DNA from: Rhizobiaceae bacterium
GTDB taxonomy: Bacteria > Pseudomonadota > Alphaproteobacteria > Rhizobiales > Rhizobiaceae
Assembly (NCBI GenBank): GCA_021648425.1
Contig: JAKISV010000102.1
Location: 1 to 10,256 of the forward strand
Direction of reading: 5' to 3'
Length of the DNA stretch: 10,256 bases
The notes under the pieces were generated by a model, which had not been told where the DNA came from, did no database searches, and was given only the letters and a program-made list of their open reading frames with translations. A program made the translations under genes and the position numbers. This document shows positions 1 to 6,833 of this stretch, piece by piece (positions within the stretch are counted from its first letter, which is position 1; the number at the start of each line of letters is the position of its first letter).

Positions 1-2
1 AA

Positions 3-239
3 GACGGCGAAAACAACCGCGTTATGACCGGGCCGATTGAAACGGGTTGCCCCGTCCACATCATTCAGGGAATGAAAGATGAAGATGTGCCCTATCAGCA
101 CGCCATGAATCTGCTGACGTTTTTACCCGGTGAAAATGTCACAATGACACTGATAAAAGACGGTGATCATCGCCTGTCCAGAGAGCAGGATATTGAACTG
201 ATGCTGCGCACTGTCGAAACGCTGATAAAATCCCAATGA
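3..239 (+). CDS. Alpha/beta hydrolase, C-terminal part (truncated by window edge)
   Basis: The reading frame is open from the first bases of the window, so this is the last 78 codons of a longer gene and the true start lies outside. The visible part matches the end of an alpha/beta-hydrolase fold. The segment GMKDEDVP has the usual form G-x-x-D-x-x-V-P, in which the Asp (about codon 26) is the acid of the catalytic triad. DGDHRLS (codons 53-59) supplies the catalytic His at codon 56. The nucleophile Ser must lie upstream and cannot be seen. This wording (EDVP, then KDGDHRLS about 25 residues later) resembles small serine esterases or thioesterases of the ABHD10/palmitoyl-thioesterase-like type, but the substrate is unknown. 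The stop codon overlaps the rluA start as ATGA, so the two genes are probably co-transcribed and translationally coupled. The fold assignment is fairly sure and the specific activity is not. Confidence 0.8.
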   Translation, partial: DGENNRVMTGPIETGCPVHIIQGMKDEDVPYQHAMNLLTFLPGENVTMTLIKDGDHRLSREQDIELMLRTVETLIKSQ

Positions 240-895
240 GCCTTCCCGCTTTCACCTACAACCCGCCAAAACAGGAAATTGAAATTCTTCATCGCGATGA
301 TGATTTGCTGATTGTCTCAAAACCAGCCGGACTGTTGAGTGTACCTGGTAAACCAGCAGACCATCACGATTGTCTGGAAAGCCGTATACGGGCGCAGATT
401 CCCGATGCCCGTATTGTCCACCGCCTTGATATGGCAACCTCAGGCATCATGGTATTGGCGATGAATGCCAAAGCCCATCGCCATCTTGGCTTGCAATTCG
501 AGCGTCGGCATATTGAAAAAACCTACGTGGCAAAAGTCCGGGGCCAGGTGGAGGAGGACGAGGGCATCATTGAGCTGCCGTTGCGCTGCGACTGGCCCAA
601 CCGTCCATTGCAAATGGTTGACCATCAATTGGGAAAATCAGCACTAACAAAATGGCAGGTTCTGGAGCGCTCACAAAATTCCACCCGCCTGTTGCTAACC
701 CCAAAAACCGGCCGCTCACACCAGTTGCGGGTGCATATGCTGAGCATAGGCCACCCAATACTGGGTGATGAGTTTTATGCTGATGATAAAGCAAAAGCTG
801 CCGCCGATAGGCTCATGCTTCATGCGCAAAGCTTGGAATTGTTTCATCCAACCGGTGGAAAAACACACAAATTTTCAGATCCACCGCCGTTTTAA
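236..895 (+). CDS. rluA: Pseudouridine synthase RluA (23S rRNA / tRNA type)
   Basis: This protein isomerises uridine to pseudouridine in RNA. In E. coli RluA the targets are 23S rRNA U746 and U32 of several tRNAs. The 219-residue length equals that of E. coli RluA, and from memory the proteins match along their whole length: YNPP near the N-terminus, the KPAGLLSVPG segment (29-39), the catalytic motif HRLDMATSG (62-70) with Asp65 as nucleophile, CDWPNRP (118-124), and TGRSHQLRVHM followed by GHPILGD near 158-178. There is no N-terminal S4 domain, which separates it from RluC, RluD and RsuA relatives. The start is fixed by the ATGA overlap with the hydrolase gene. The gene ends tail to tail with mbfA, the two stop codons sharing the palindrome TTAA, so no terminator fits between them. 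Which RNA positions are modified in this organism is inferred from similarity. Confidence 0.9.
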   Translation: MSLPAFTYNPPKQEIEILHRDDDLLIVSKPAGLLSVPGKPADHHDCLESRIRAQIPDARIVHRLDMATSGIMVLAMNAKAHRHLGLQFERRHIEKTYVAKVRGQVEEDEGIIELPLRCDWPNRPLQMVDHQLGKSALTKWQVLERSQNSTRLLLTPKTGRSHQLRVHMLSIGHPILGDEFYADDKAKAAADRLMLHAQSLELFHPTGGKTHKFSDPPPF

Positions 896-1875
896 CCCGT
901 GCCTATCAAGACCCCCACACCAAAAACCAGCGCACCGCCCAGCACCACCTGAAAAATCGCCTTGCCCCAGGGTGTTTCCATGAAGCGGTTTTGTATCCAG
1001 GTGATGGCCCACAGCTCGACAAATACGATGGCAATTGCCAGATAGGTGGCAATCCAGAAATCCGGGATGAGATAGGGCAGCGCGTGGCCAAGACCGCCAA
1101 TAGTTGTCATTATACCGGTGGCAAGCCCGCGTTTGATGGGTGAGCCGCGTCCCGAAATCACCCCGTCATCCGAAGCTACTTCCGTAAAGCCCATCGAGAT
1201 ACCCGCACCCAGAGATGCGGCAATACCCACCAGAAAAGTTGTCCATGTATCTTGTGTGGCAAAGGCCGTGGCAAATATAGGTGCAAGCGTGGAAACAGAC
1301 CCGTCCATCAACCCGGCAAGTCCCGGCTGCACATAAGTCAGGACAAAATCGCGTTTTTCCTTGGCATCTTCAGTTTCAACCACTTCATCGGTTAAAATTC
1401 GCTTATGGGCATCGGATGCCAGCGCCATATGGCCCGCCTCCGCCTCCGCCAGATCGCCCAGTAATTTTCGAACTGATGCATCTGCACATTGTTTGGCCGC
1501 TGCCAGATAAAACCGATAGGCCTGCGCCTCCATGTCGGCGGCCTGTTTGCGGGCTTTTTCTACCCCGTGGGTTTTTGCCAGCCATTCAGGTTTTCGGGTG
1601 AAAAACCCGGCCACATGCTCGCGGCGTATCAACGGTATCACATCGCCAAATTTTTCACGGTGCACGTCAATCAGCCAGCGTCGGTGCTCGTTTTCCTCCT
1701 GCGCCATTTCATCAAACATTTTTGCCGTATCGGGATATTCGGCACGCAGATTTTCCGCATAGGTCTGATAGATGCGCCCGTCATCTTCTTCATTGGAAAT
1801 AGCCAGTGCCAGAATTTCCTGCTCACTTAGCTGCTTGAAATTACGCTTGTTCAAATTCATTAGTCGGGAGAGCAT
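892..1875 (-). CDS. mbfA: MbfA: membrane-bound ferritin / VIT1-type iron exporter
   Basis: This is a two-domain iron-detoxifying membrane protein of 327 residues. Residues about 15-165 form a ferritin-like (rubrerythrin/erythrin-vacuolar) di-iron helical bundle, with likely metal ligands Glu29/Glu30, Glu61 and His64 (ExxH), Glu116, and Glu146 and His149 (ExxH). Residues about 180-327 form a VIT1/CCC1-type transporter domain, recognisable by GLMDGSVSTLAP (188-199), SMGFTEVASDDG (227-238) and several hydrophobic helices up to the C-terminus. MbfA proteins of Bradyrhizobium and Agrobacterium export iron across the inner membrane and protect against iron and peroxide stress, and they are controlled by Irr. 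The start at 1875 is preferred because AAGG lies about 8 bases upstream. A second Met six codons in (1860) has only a pyrimidine-rich sequence before it. The promoter region carries an ICE palindrome. The gene is divergent from hrcA and convergent with rluA. Confidence 0.92.
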   Translation of the reverse strand: MLSRLMNLNKRNFKQLSEQEILALAISNEEDDGRIYQTYAENLRAEYPDTAKMFDEMAQEENEHRRWLIDVHREKFGDVIPLIRREHVAGFFTRKPEWLAKTHGVEKARKQAADMEAQAYRFYLAAAKQCADASVRKLLGDLAEAEAGHMALASDAHKRILTDEVVETEDAKEKRDFVLTYVQPGLAGLMDGSVSTLAPIFATAFATQDTWTTFLVGIAASLGAGISMGFTEVASDDGVISGRGSPIKRGLATGIMTTIGGLGHALPYLIPDFWIATYLAIAIVFVELWAITWIQNRFMETPWGKAIFQVVLGGALVFGVGVLIGTG

Positions 1876-1888
1876 AAAAATGACCTTG

Positions 1889-1905
1889 TTTAGAATAATT
1901 CTAAT
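1889..1905 (-). promoter_or_regulatory. Iron control element (ICE / Irr box) of mbfA
   Basis: The + strand reads TTTAGAA-TAA-TTCTAAT. On the - strand, in the direction of mbfA, this is ATTAGAA-TTA-TTCTAAA. The hexamer arms TTAGAA and TTCTAA (1890-1904) are a perfect inverted repeat, and the whole matches the rhizobial ICE consensus TTTAGAA-N3-TTCTAAA with one mismatch. Irr, a Fur-family regulator stable in low iron, binds this element. It overlaps the last two bases of the proposed mbfA -10 and covers the expected transcription start, which is the arrangement of a repressor site. Irr binding is inferred from the motif, the gene identity and the position. Confidence 0.82.
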
Positions 1906-1930
1906 CTATAGCGCAATTCCATCAAGTCAA
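1903..1930 (-). promoter_or_regulatory. Candidate mbfA promoter
   Basis: Read on the - strand, TTGACT (1930-1925) and TAGATT (1908-1903) are separated by 16 bases and resemble a sigma-70 type -35 and -10. Transcription would begin about 1896, inside the ICE, leaving a leader of about 20 bases before the mbfA ATG. The -35 match is good (five of six) and the -10 is moderate (four of six). Confidence 0.45.
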
Positions 1931-1945
1931 CCTTTATGGTGCCCA

Positions 1946-1973
1946 TTGCATCGCTACGGTTTGTGAATATATT
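1946..1973 (+). promoter_or_regulatory. Weak candidate promoter for hrcA
   Basis: TTGCAT (1946-1951) and TATATT (1968-1973) are separated by 16 bases, upstream of hrcA and pointing towards it. The predicted start would leave a leader of roughly 30 bases. The surrounding DNA is AT-rich, so chance matches to a -10 are likely. No CIRCE element (TTAGCACTC-N9-GAGTGCTAA) was seen here, so self-repression by HrcA through a standard CIRCE is not supported at this site. Confidence 0.3.
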
Positions 1974-2010
1974 ATATTGCTAATTCTTCTCTTACTTACC
2001 ACTGCAAATC

Positions 2011-3108
2011 ATGAGCGCACCAATAACAACAACGACAAATCCGCCGCTATCCATGCTGGAAGAGCTGGATCAGCGCTCGCGTTCGATATTCAGAACGATT
2101 GTTGAATCTTATCTGGAGACCGGCGACCCGCTTGGTTCACGCACCCTTTCACGACAATTGTCGCAGCTGTCAGTAAATTTATCTCCGGCAACCATCCGCA
2201 ATGTTATGGCTGATCTGGAGATGATGGGCCTGATATTTTCGCCCCACACTTCTGCTGGCAGAATGCCCACCAACTCCGGCCTGAGGTTTTTTGTCGACAG
2301 TTTTCTGGAAATCGGCAACCTTACCAGCGAGGAACGTCAGGAAATCCAACTGAAATTTAATCTGGCCACCACCGGGCAAACGCTTGATAACGTTCTGACT
2401 GAGGCAAGTCAGGTACTTTCGGGTCTTTCCCACTCAGCCGGACTGGTGATCACTGCCAACAATGACATGCGGCTCAGGCATATTGAGTTCATCCGTCTTG
2501 AAAAGACCAAGGCACTGGTGGTGATTGTCGGCGAAAACGGTTCGGTGGAAAATCGCATCATGGAGCTGCCGCCGGGAATTACCGCGGCAAATCTTAACGA
2601 AGCATCGAATTTCCTCAATGCAAACCTGTCAGGTAGAAATATCACTGAAGCTAAAAGTGAATTGCGCGTTTTGCACAATTCCCTGCGCAGTCAATTGGAC
2701 GTATTGGCCGGCGGTCTGGTTGAGAAAGGCATCGCCGTATGGGCGGGAGTGAGCGAAACTGATCCTGGTCATTTAATATTATCAGGTCAGGGTAATCTCA
2801 TAGGTAATCTGGGCGCCACCGAAGACCTGGAAACCATCCGCCAGCTGTTTGATGAGATCGAGGCCAAAGAAGGCATTCTTGATTTGCTGCAACTGGCTGA
2901 AGAAGGCGAGGGAGTGCGAATTTTTATCGGTTCTGAAAATAAACTGTTCTCCCATTCAGGTTCATCAGTGATTGTCGCGCCTTATCGTGACGGCAATCAG
3001 CGTGTTGTTGGCGCATTGGGTATAATCGGTCCAACCAGGTTAAATTACTCGCGCGTTGTGCCGATGGTTGATTATACCGCAAGAATTGTTAGCCGATTCT
3101 TGCGCTGA
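2011..3108 (+). CDS. hrcA: Heat-inducible transcription repressor HrcA
   Basis: HrcA represses class I heat-shock genes, typically groESL and sometimes dnaK, by binding CIRCE operators. It is kept active by GroEL. The protein has 365 residues, in the normal range. An N-terminal winged-helix domain occupies about residues 20-100, with diagnostic segments RTIVESYLETGDPLGSRTLS (28-47), LSPATIRNVMADLEMMGLI (57-75), HTSAGRMPT (79-87) and GLRFFVD (90-96). The rest is the dimerisation/GAF-like domain, ending in the typical GALGIIGPTRLNYSRVVPMVDYTA region. The ATG at 2011 has no clear Shine-Dalgarno sequence. Met15 at 2053 is an alternative start but has none either. grpE follows 103 bases later on the same strand, the usual alphaproteobacterial pairing. 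The expected CIRCE targets lie outside the window. Confidence 0.95.
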   Translation: MSAPITTTTNPPLSMLEELDQRSRSIFRTIVESYLETGDPLGSRTLSRQLSQLSVNLSPATIRNVMADLEMMGLIFSPHTSAGRMPTNSGLRFFVDSFLEIGNLTSEERQEIQLKFNLATTGQTLDNVLTEASQVLSGLSHSAGLVITANNDMRLRHIEFIRLEKTKALVVIVGENGSVENRIMELPPGITAANLNEASNFLNANLSGRNITEAKSELRVLHNSLRSQLDVLAGGLVEKGIAVWAGVSETDPGHLILSGQGNLIGNLGATEDLETIRQLFDEIEAKEGILDLLQLAEEGEGVRIFIGSENKLFSHSGSSVIVAPYRDGNQRVVGALGIIGPTRLNYSRVVPMVDYTARIVSRFLR

Positions 3109-3109
3109 T

Positions 3110-3155
3110 CCGCAAAAAATACAATACAATTGACAATACTACTTGATTTTTGCGG
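3110..3155 (+). repeat. Inverted repeat in the hrcA-grpE gap
   Basis: CCGCAAAAA (3110-3118), starting just after the hrcA stop codon, is the exact reverse complement of TTTTTGCGG (3147-3155). Allowing one bulged A extends the pairing by one more A-T pair. The 28-base loop contains two copies of ACAATAC (3121-3127 and 3133-3139). No run of T follows the right arm, so this is not a standard intrinsic terminator. It may be an mRNA processing or stability structure between the two genes, or a chance repeat helped by the A/T tracts. Confidence 0.45.
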
Positions 3156-3170
3156 CCCGAACGCAAATAT
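3142..3170 (+). promoter_or_regulatory. Possible heat-shock (RpoH-like) promoter for grpE
   Basis: CTTGAT (3142-3147) resembles the CTTGA-type -35 used by alphaproteobacterial RpoH. After about 16 bases comes the AT-rich CAAATAT (3164-3170), a loose match to the RpoH -10. It lies about 42 bases before the grpE start. grpE is classically RpoH-dependent, which makes the site plausible, but the -10 is imperfect and the call is tentative. A perfect TTGACA at 3130-3135 has no suitable -10 at normal spacing. Confidence 0.22.
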
Positions 3171-3211
3171 CAGCATCAACAAAATCCCTTTTTGAAAAGA
3201 ATGGATGCCTG

Positions 3212-3955
3212 ATGGCGGGAACAACCGAACATCAAGAAGAAAATTCTGGCATGGAGAATGATGTGAATAACGGCAATGAACAACAAAAATCCGGCAAAGA
3301 TGCACTCAAGCAGGCTGCAGATGCAATATTAGAGGCAGATATTGCCGAAGAAATTGCTGGTGAGGACTTCATCGATGAAGATGTTGGCGAAGAACCCGCC
3401 GATCCTCTGGTGGCCCTGGTCAATGATCTCAAAGCCGTTCATGTGGAGCGCGAAGAATTGCAGAACCAATTGCTGCGCACTGTTGCCGAAATGGAAAACC
3501 TGCGCAAGCGCACCCGGCGTGAAATAGCCGATGCGCGGGAATTCTCGATTGCCTCTTTTGCGCGCGACATGCTCAATGTTGGCGATAATCTGCGCCGGGC
3601 AATTGATGCCGTCCCTAATGAAGAGGCGCAAGCAGATACCGGTGGTTTGAAAAACCTGCTGGATGGGGTGTCGATAACCGAACGTGAACTGCTTTCCGCT
3701 ATGGAAAAACACAAGGTAAAAAAACTAACCCCCATGGGCGAAAAATTCGACCCTAATTTCCATCAGGCGATGTTTGAAGTCGCCAACAAGGAAATTCCCA
3801 ACAATACAATTGTTGAGGTGGTTCAGGATGGTTATGTGATAGGCGAACGCATGTTGCGACCTGCCATGGTGGGTGTTTCCAAAGGCGGGCCAAAAATTCC
3901 CAAGCCTGAAGCTGATACATCTGAAGGCGATGGACCACCCGATGAAGCGTCATAG
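3212..3955 (+). CDS. grpE: Nucleotide exchange factor GrpE (Hsp70 cochaperone)
   Basis: GrpE drives ADP release from DnaK and so resets the Hsp70 cycle in the cytoplasm. With this start the protein has 247 residues. Residues 1-65 are an acidic, low-complexity tail, about 66-115 form the long coiled-coil dimer helix (containing AEMENLRKRTRREIADA), and the C-terminal beta domain shows KFDPNFHQAMFEV (178-190) and VVQDGYVIGERMLRPAMVGV (203-222). A Pro/acidic tail closes the protein. The frame is open to a TTG at 3143, but that region has no Shine-Dalgarno sequence, overlaps the inverted repeat and encodes nothing GrpE-like. The ATG at 3212 is preferred, with a weak GGA about 6 bases upstream. An internal ATG at 3251 is also possible. 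The gene sits between hrcA and glnD. Confidence 0.93.
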   Translation: MAGTTEHQEENSGMENDVNNGNEQQKSGKDALKQAADAILEADIAEEIAGEDFIDEDVGEEPADPLVALVNDLKAVHVEREELQNQLLRTVAEMENLRKRTRREIADAREFSIASFARDMLNVGDNLRRAIDAVPNEEAQADTGGLKNLLDGVSITERELLSAMEKHKVKKLTPMGEKFDPNFHQAMFEVANKEIPNNTIVEVVQDGYVIGERMLRPAMVGVSKGGPKIPKPEADTSEGDGPPDEAS

Positions 3956-3968
3956 CTGTTTGCCTGTA

Positions 3969-3990
3969 AAGCAATATACGCGTATTGCTT
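3969..3990 (+). repeat. AT-rich hairpin downstream of grpE
   Basis: AAGCAATA (3969-3976) and TATTGCTT (3983-3990) form a perfect 8-bp inverted repeat around TACGCG, starting 13 bases after the grpE stop. The stem is weak (two G-C pairs) and is followed by CAACC, not a T-run, so it is a poor intrinsic terminator. It could be an operator palindrome for glnD or an mRNA 3' structure. Confidence 0.45.
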
Positions 3991-3991
3991 C

Positions 3992-4014
3992 AACCTGATT
4001 GGTGAATTCAGGTT
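3992..4014 (+). promoter_or_regulatory. Hairpin that would mask the glnD ribosome binding site
   Basis: AACCTGA (3992-3998) is the perfect reverse complement of TCAGGTT (4008-4014), with a 9-base loop. The right arm contains CAGG, the best Shine-Dalgarno candidate for glnD, 10 bases before its ATG at 4023. If the stem forms in the mRNA it would limit ribosome access to glnD. The pairing is seen in the sequence and any regulatory effect is inference. Confidence 0.4.
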
Positions 4015-4022
4015 TGATACGC

Positions 4023-6809
4023 ATGACCAAGAAACAAAATCAACTTAGTAGACTGTGTGAGGCTGAAGAAATTCAGCACAAACTGACGGCATTGGCCAAT
4101 AAGAACAGCGGTGATGGTTCGTCCCAGGCTGTTCGCGCACAGGTGCTCAAAATCCTCAAACAGACAAATGCCAATGGCCGCGAAAAAGCAGAAAAGCTGC
4201 TTCTTGAAGAAGGCAATGGCACGCGCTGCGCCAAACGCATTTCACGATTGCAGGATGATCTCACAAAAATCATTCTTAAATTTGCAAATTCACACGTGTT
4301 TCCTGCCGCCAGCCAGTCAGATGGTCAACGCATCGCCGTTGTTGCAGTTGGTGGTTATGGGCGCGGCACACTGGCACCAGGCTCTGATATTGATCTACTG
4401 TTTCTTTTGCCGGACAAGCACCCTGCCCAGAGTGAAAAACTGATTGAATATATCCTCTATATGTTGTGGGATCTGGGCTTTAAAGTCGGTCATGCAACAC
4501 GCAGTGTCGATGAATCGATACGCCAGGCCAAAGAAGATATGACAATCCGCACCACCATTCTGGAAGCGCGTTATCTTTGGGGAGAACGAAGCTTATTTGA
4601 TGAACTTGTTACCCGGTTTAATAAAGAAGTCGTGTCAGGAACTGCCGCTGAATTTATTGAAGCCAAACTGGCCGAACGCGATCTGCGCCACAAAAAATCC
4701 GGCGCTACGCGTTATCTGGTCGAGCCCAACGTCAAAGATGGCAAAGGCGGTTTTCGGGATTTACATACCTTGTTTTGGATCGGTAAATATTATTACCAGG
4801 TGACCAAACAATCTGAACTGGTAAAAGCCGGGCTTTTTACAAAACGCGAATATCGCAAATTCAAGCGGGCGGAAGAATTCCTGTGGACGGTGCGCTGTCA
4901 CATGCATTTCCTGACCGGGCGACCCGAAGAACGCCTGACATTTGATATCCAGCGTGAAATGGCCGACAGGTTGAACTACCTGGAGCGCGGCGGAATGATT
5001 GGCGCTGAACGTTTCATGAAACACTATTTCCTGATTGCCAAACTGGTCGGTGATCTTACCCAGATAGTGTGTTCGCAACTGGAAGAACAACAGGCAAAAT
5101 CTGTACGCGGCATCAATGGAATAATCCGCTCGATTACCCGCAAACGTATCCGGAAAATTGCTGACAGCTCAGATTTTGTCAACGACAATGGTCGCATCAA
5201 CATTGCTGACAAAAACTGCTTTATTCGAGACCCGGTTAATCTCATTCGCCTGTTTAAACTTGCCGATGAAAACAACCTCGATTTCCATCCCGACGCGTTT
5301 CAACTGGCCAACCGCTCACTAAATCTGATTGATCGAAAAATCCGCCGCGACCCGGTAGCCAATGCGTTGTTTCTGGAAATTCTCACCTCGCGCAACCGTC
5401 CGGTATTTTTGTTGCGCAAGATGAATGAATCAGGAGTATTGGGCAGATTTATCCCGGTGTTTGGCCGCATTGTCGCAATGATGCAGTTTAATATGTATCA
5501 CCATTTTACTGTCGATGAGCACCTGCTTCGAACCGTGGGCGTGTTGGCCGGTATTGAAAGCGGCAAGCTCGCAGAAGAACATCCCATGTCCCATGAATTG
5601 CTGCCGCAAATGCCGGATCGCATATCGCTTTATGTGGCAGCATTTTTGCATGATATCGCAAAAGGCCGCAAAGAGGATCACTCAATTGCCGGTGCCAGAA
5701 TTGCCCGCAAACTTTGTCCTCGCCTTGGACTTTCAACAGCTCAAACAGAACTGGTTTCCTGGCTTATCTTAGAACACCTCACCATGAGCAATACCGCACA
5801 GTCGCGCGATTTAAGTGATTTCAAAACCATTGAGAATTTTGCCGGTACAGTTCAAAGCGTGGACCGCCTGCAATATCTACTGATACTGACCGTTTGCGAT
5901 ACAAGGGCAGTAGGGCCAGGCGTTTGGAACGGCTGGAAAGGCCAATTACTCAGAACACTATATGAAGAAACTAAAATCATGCTGAGCGGTGAATTCTCGC
6001 ACGCGGGCAGAAAAGCGCGTGTTGCACAAGCGATGAATGAATTAACTGCTCAATTGCGCGATTGGGAAAAAAGCGAACTTGGTAAGATTTTGGCACTGCC
6101 CTATGACAGCTATTTTCTATCCACAGACCTGGAAGCGCAAATCCGTCATATGGGCTTTATCAGAGATGCCGATGTTAAAGGTGAAGTGTTTGCCTTTGAT
6201 GTCCATATTCGTGAATTTGAGCAGATCACTGAAATAACAATTCTGGCCCCCGATCACCCCAATCTGGTTTCTACCATCGCTGGTGTATGTTCTTCGGCCA
6301 ATGCAAACATTGCCGGGGCGCAGATTAACACCCTGCGTGATGGTCGCGCACTCGATACGTTTTTGATTAATCGCGAATTTGATGCCGATGAAGACGAACG
6401 GCGACGGGCAAATTCCATCGGCAAGTTGATTGGCGATGTATTGGCTGGCAAAGCCAAACCCAAGCCCGAGAGCAGTGCCTCAAAATCACTCCACACCCGA
6501 AGAGAATCATTTGACGTTCGCCCGATTGTTCTGATCGATAACGATCTTTCAAACAAGTTCACCGTACTGGAAGTGGAGGGGCTGGATCGCCACGGGCTGT
6601 TAGCGGATCTGGCCGAAGAATTGTCGAACCTCAATCTCGACATCGGCTCAGCGCAGATTGTCACCTTTGGTGAAAAAGCGGTGGATACTTTTTATGTGAC
6701 AGATCTTACCGGTGCAAAAATAACAGACAAAGCACGCAAAAGAAAAATTGAAAATGCGTTGATTAAGGTTTTGAGTGTACAAGTCGACGCCGAACACGAA
6801 ACCGCATAA
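4023..6809 (+). CDS. glnD: PII uridylyltransferase / uridylyl-removing enzyme GlnD
   Basis: GlnD senses glutamine. When nitrogen is scarce it uridylylates PII proteins (GlnB/GlnK), and when glutamine is plentiful it removes UMP, so setting glutamine synthetase activity and NtrC-dependent transcription. The 928-residue protein has the full domain set: a nucleotidyltransferase domain with GGYGRGTLAPGSDID (110-124), which carries the metal-binding D-x-D; the GlnD-specific region with YLVEPNVKDGKGGFRDLHT; an HD hydrolase domain with the EHLLRT His (about 500) and the HD pair in LHDIAKGRKEDHS (543-544); and two ACT domains (about 735-790 and 846-905) that bind glutamine. The frame is open to TTG (3999) and GTG (4002), but the ATG at 4023 with AGG 10 bases upstream is better. 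The wording closely resembles rhizobial GlnD. murJ follows after 24 bases, so the two are probably co-transcribed. No NtrC or RpoN site was recognised. Confidence 0.96.
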   Translation: MTKKQNQLSRLCEAEEIQHKLTALANKNSGDGSSQAVRAQVLKILKQTNANGREKAEKLLLEEGNGTRCAKRISRLQDDLTKIILKFANSHVFPAASQSDGQRIAVVAVGGYGRGTLAPGSDIDLLFLLPDKHPAQSEKLIEYILYMLWDLGFKVGHATRSVDESIRQAKEDMTIRTTILEARYLWGERSLFDELVTRFNKEVVSGTAAEFIEAKLAERDLRHKKSGATRYLVEPNVKDGKGGFRDLHTLFWIGKYYYQVTKQSELVKAGLFTKREYRKFKRAEEFLWTVRCHMHFLTGRPEERLTFDIQREMADRLNYLERGGMIGAERFMKHYFLIAKLVGDLTQIVCSQLEEQQAKSVRGINGIIRSITRKRIRKIADSSDFVNDNGRINIADKNCFIRDPVNLIRLFKLADENNLDFHPDAFQLANRSLNLIDRKIRRDPVANALFLEILTSRNRPVFLLRKMNESGVLGRFIPVFGRIVAMMQFNMYHHFTVDEHLLRTVGVLAGIESGKLAEEHPMSHELLPQMPDRISLYVAAFLHDIAKGRKEDHSIAGARIARKLCPRLGLSTAQTELVSWLILEHLTMSNTAQSRDLSDFKTIENFAGTVQSVDRLQYLLILTVCDTRAVGPGVWNGWKGQLLRTLYEETKIMLSGEFSHAGRKARVAQAMNELTAQLRDWEKSELGKILALPYDSYFLSTDLEAQIRHMGFIRDADVKGEVFAFDVHIREFEQITEITILAPDHPNLVSTIAGVCSSANANIAGAQINTLRDGRALDTFLINREFDADEDERRRANSIGKLIGDVLAGKAKPKPESSASKSLHTRRESFDVRPIVLIDNDLSNKFTVLEVEGLDRHGLLADLAEELSNLNLDIGSAQIVTFGEKAVDTFYVTDLTGAKITDKARKRKIENALIKVLSVQVDAEHETA

Positions 6810-6833
6810 TGAAAAAAGTGGTCTACCGATAAT

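Noticed and set aside
1281..1830. Open frames of 106 and 113 codons on the + strand
   Set aside because: They lie antisense within mbfA, which is a complete, well-recognised protein. They have Pro/His/Phe-rich shadow-like composition and no ribosome binding sites.
1876..2010. CIRCE operator for hrcA autoregulation
   Set aside because: I searched for TTAGCACTC and GAGTGCTAA arms and found neither, only a non-specific TGCTAATTCTT.
3143..3211. N-terminal extension of grpE from a TTG codon at 3143
   Set aside because: No Shine-Dalgarno sequence precedes it, the encoded 23 residues are unlike GrpE, and the region overlaps an inverted repeat and a promoter-like sequence.
3999..4022. Upstream TTG/GTG starts for glnD
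   Set aside because: They lie in the loop of the leader hairpin, upstream of the CAGG ribosome binding site. The ATG at 4023 is correctly spaced from it.
6254..6664. 136-codon frame on the - strand inside glnD
   Set aside because: It is antisense to the two ACT domains of GlnD, rich in Ser/Arg/Leu as expected of a complementary shadow frame, and has no recognisable motif.
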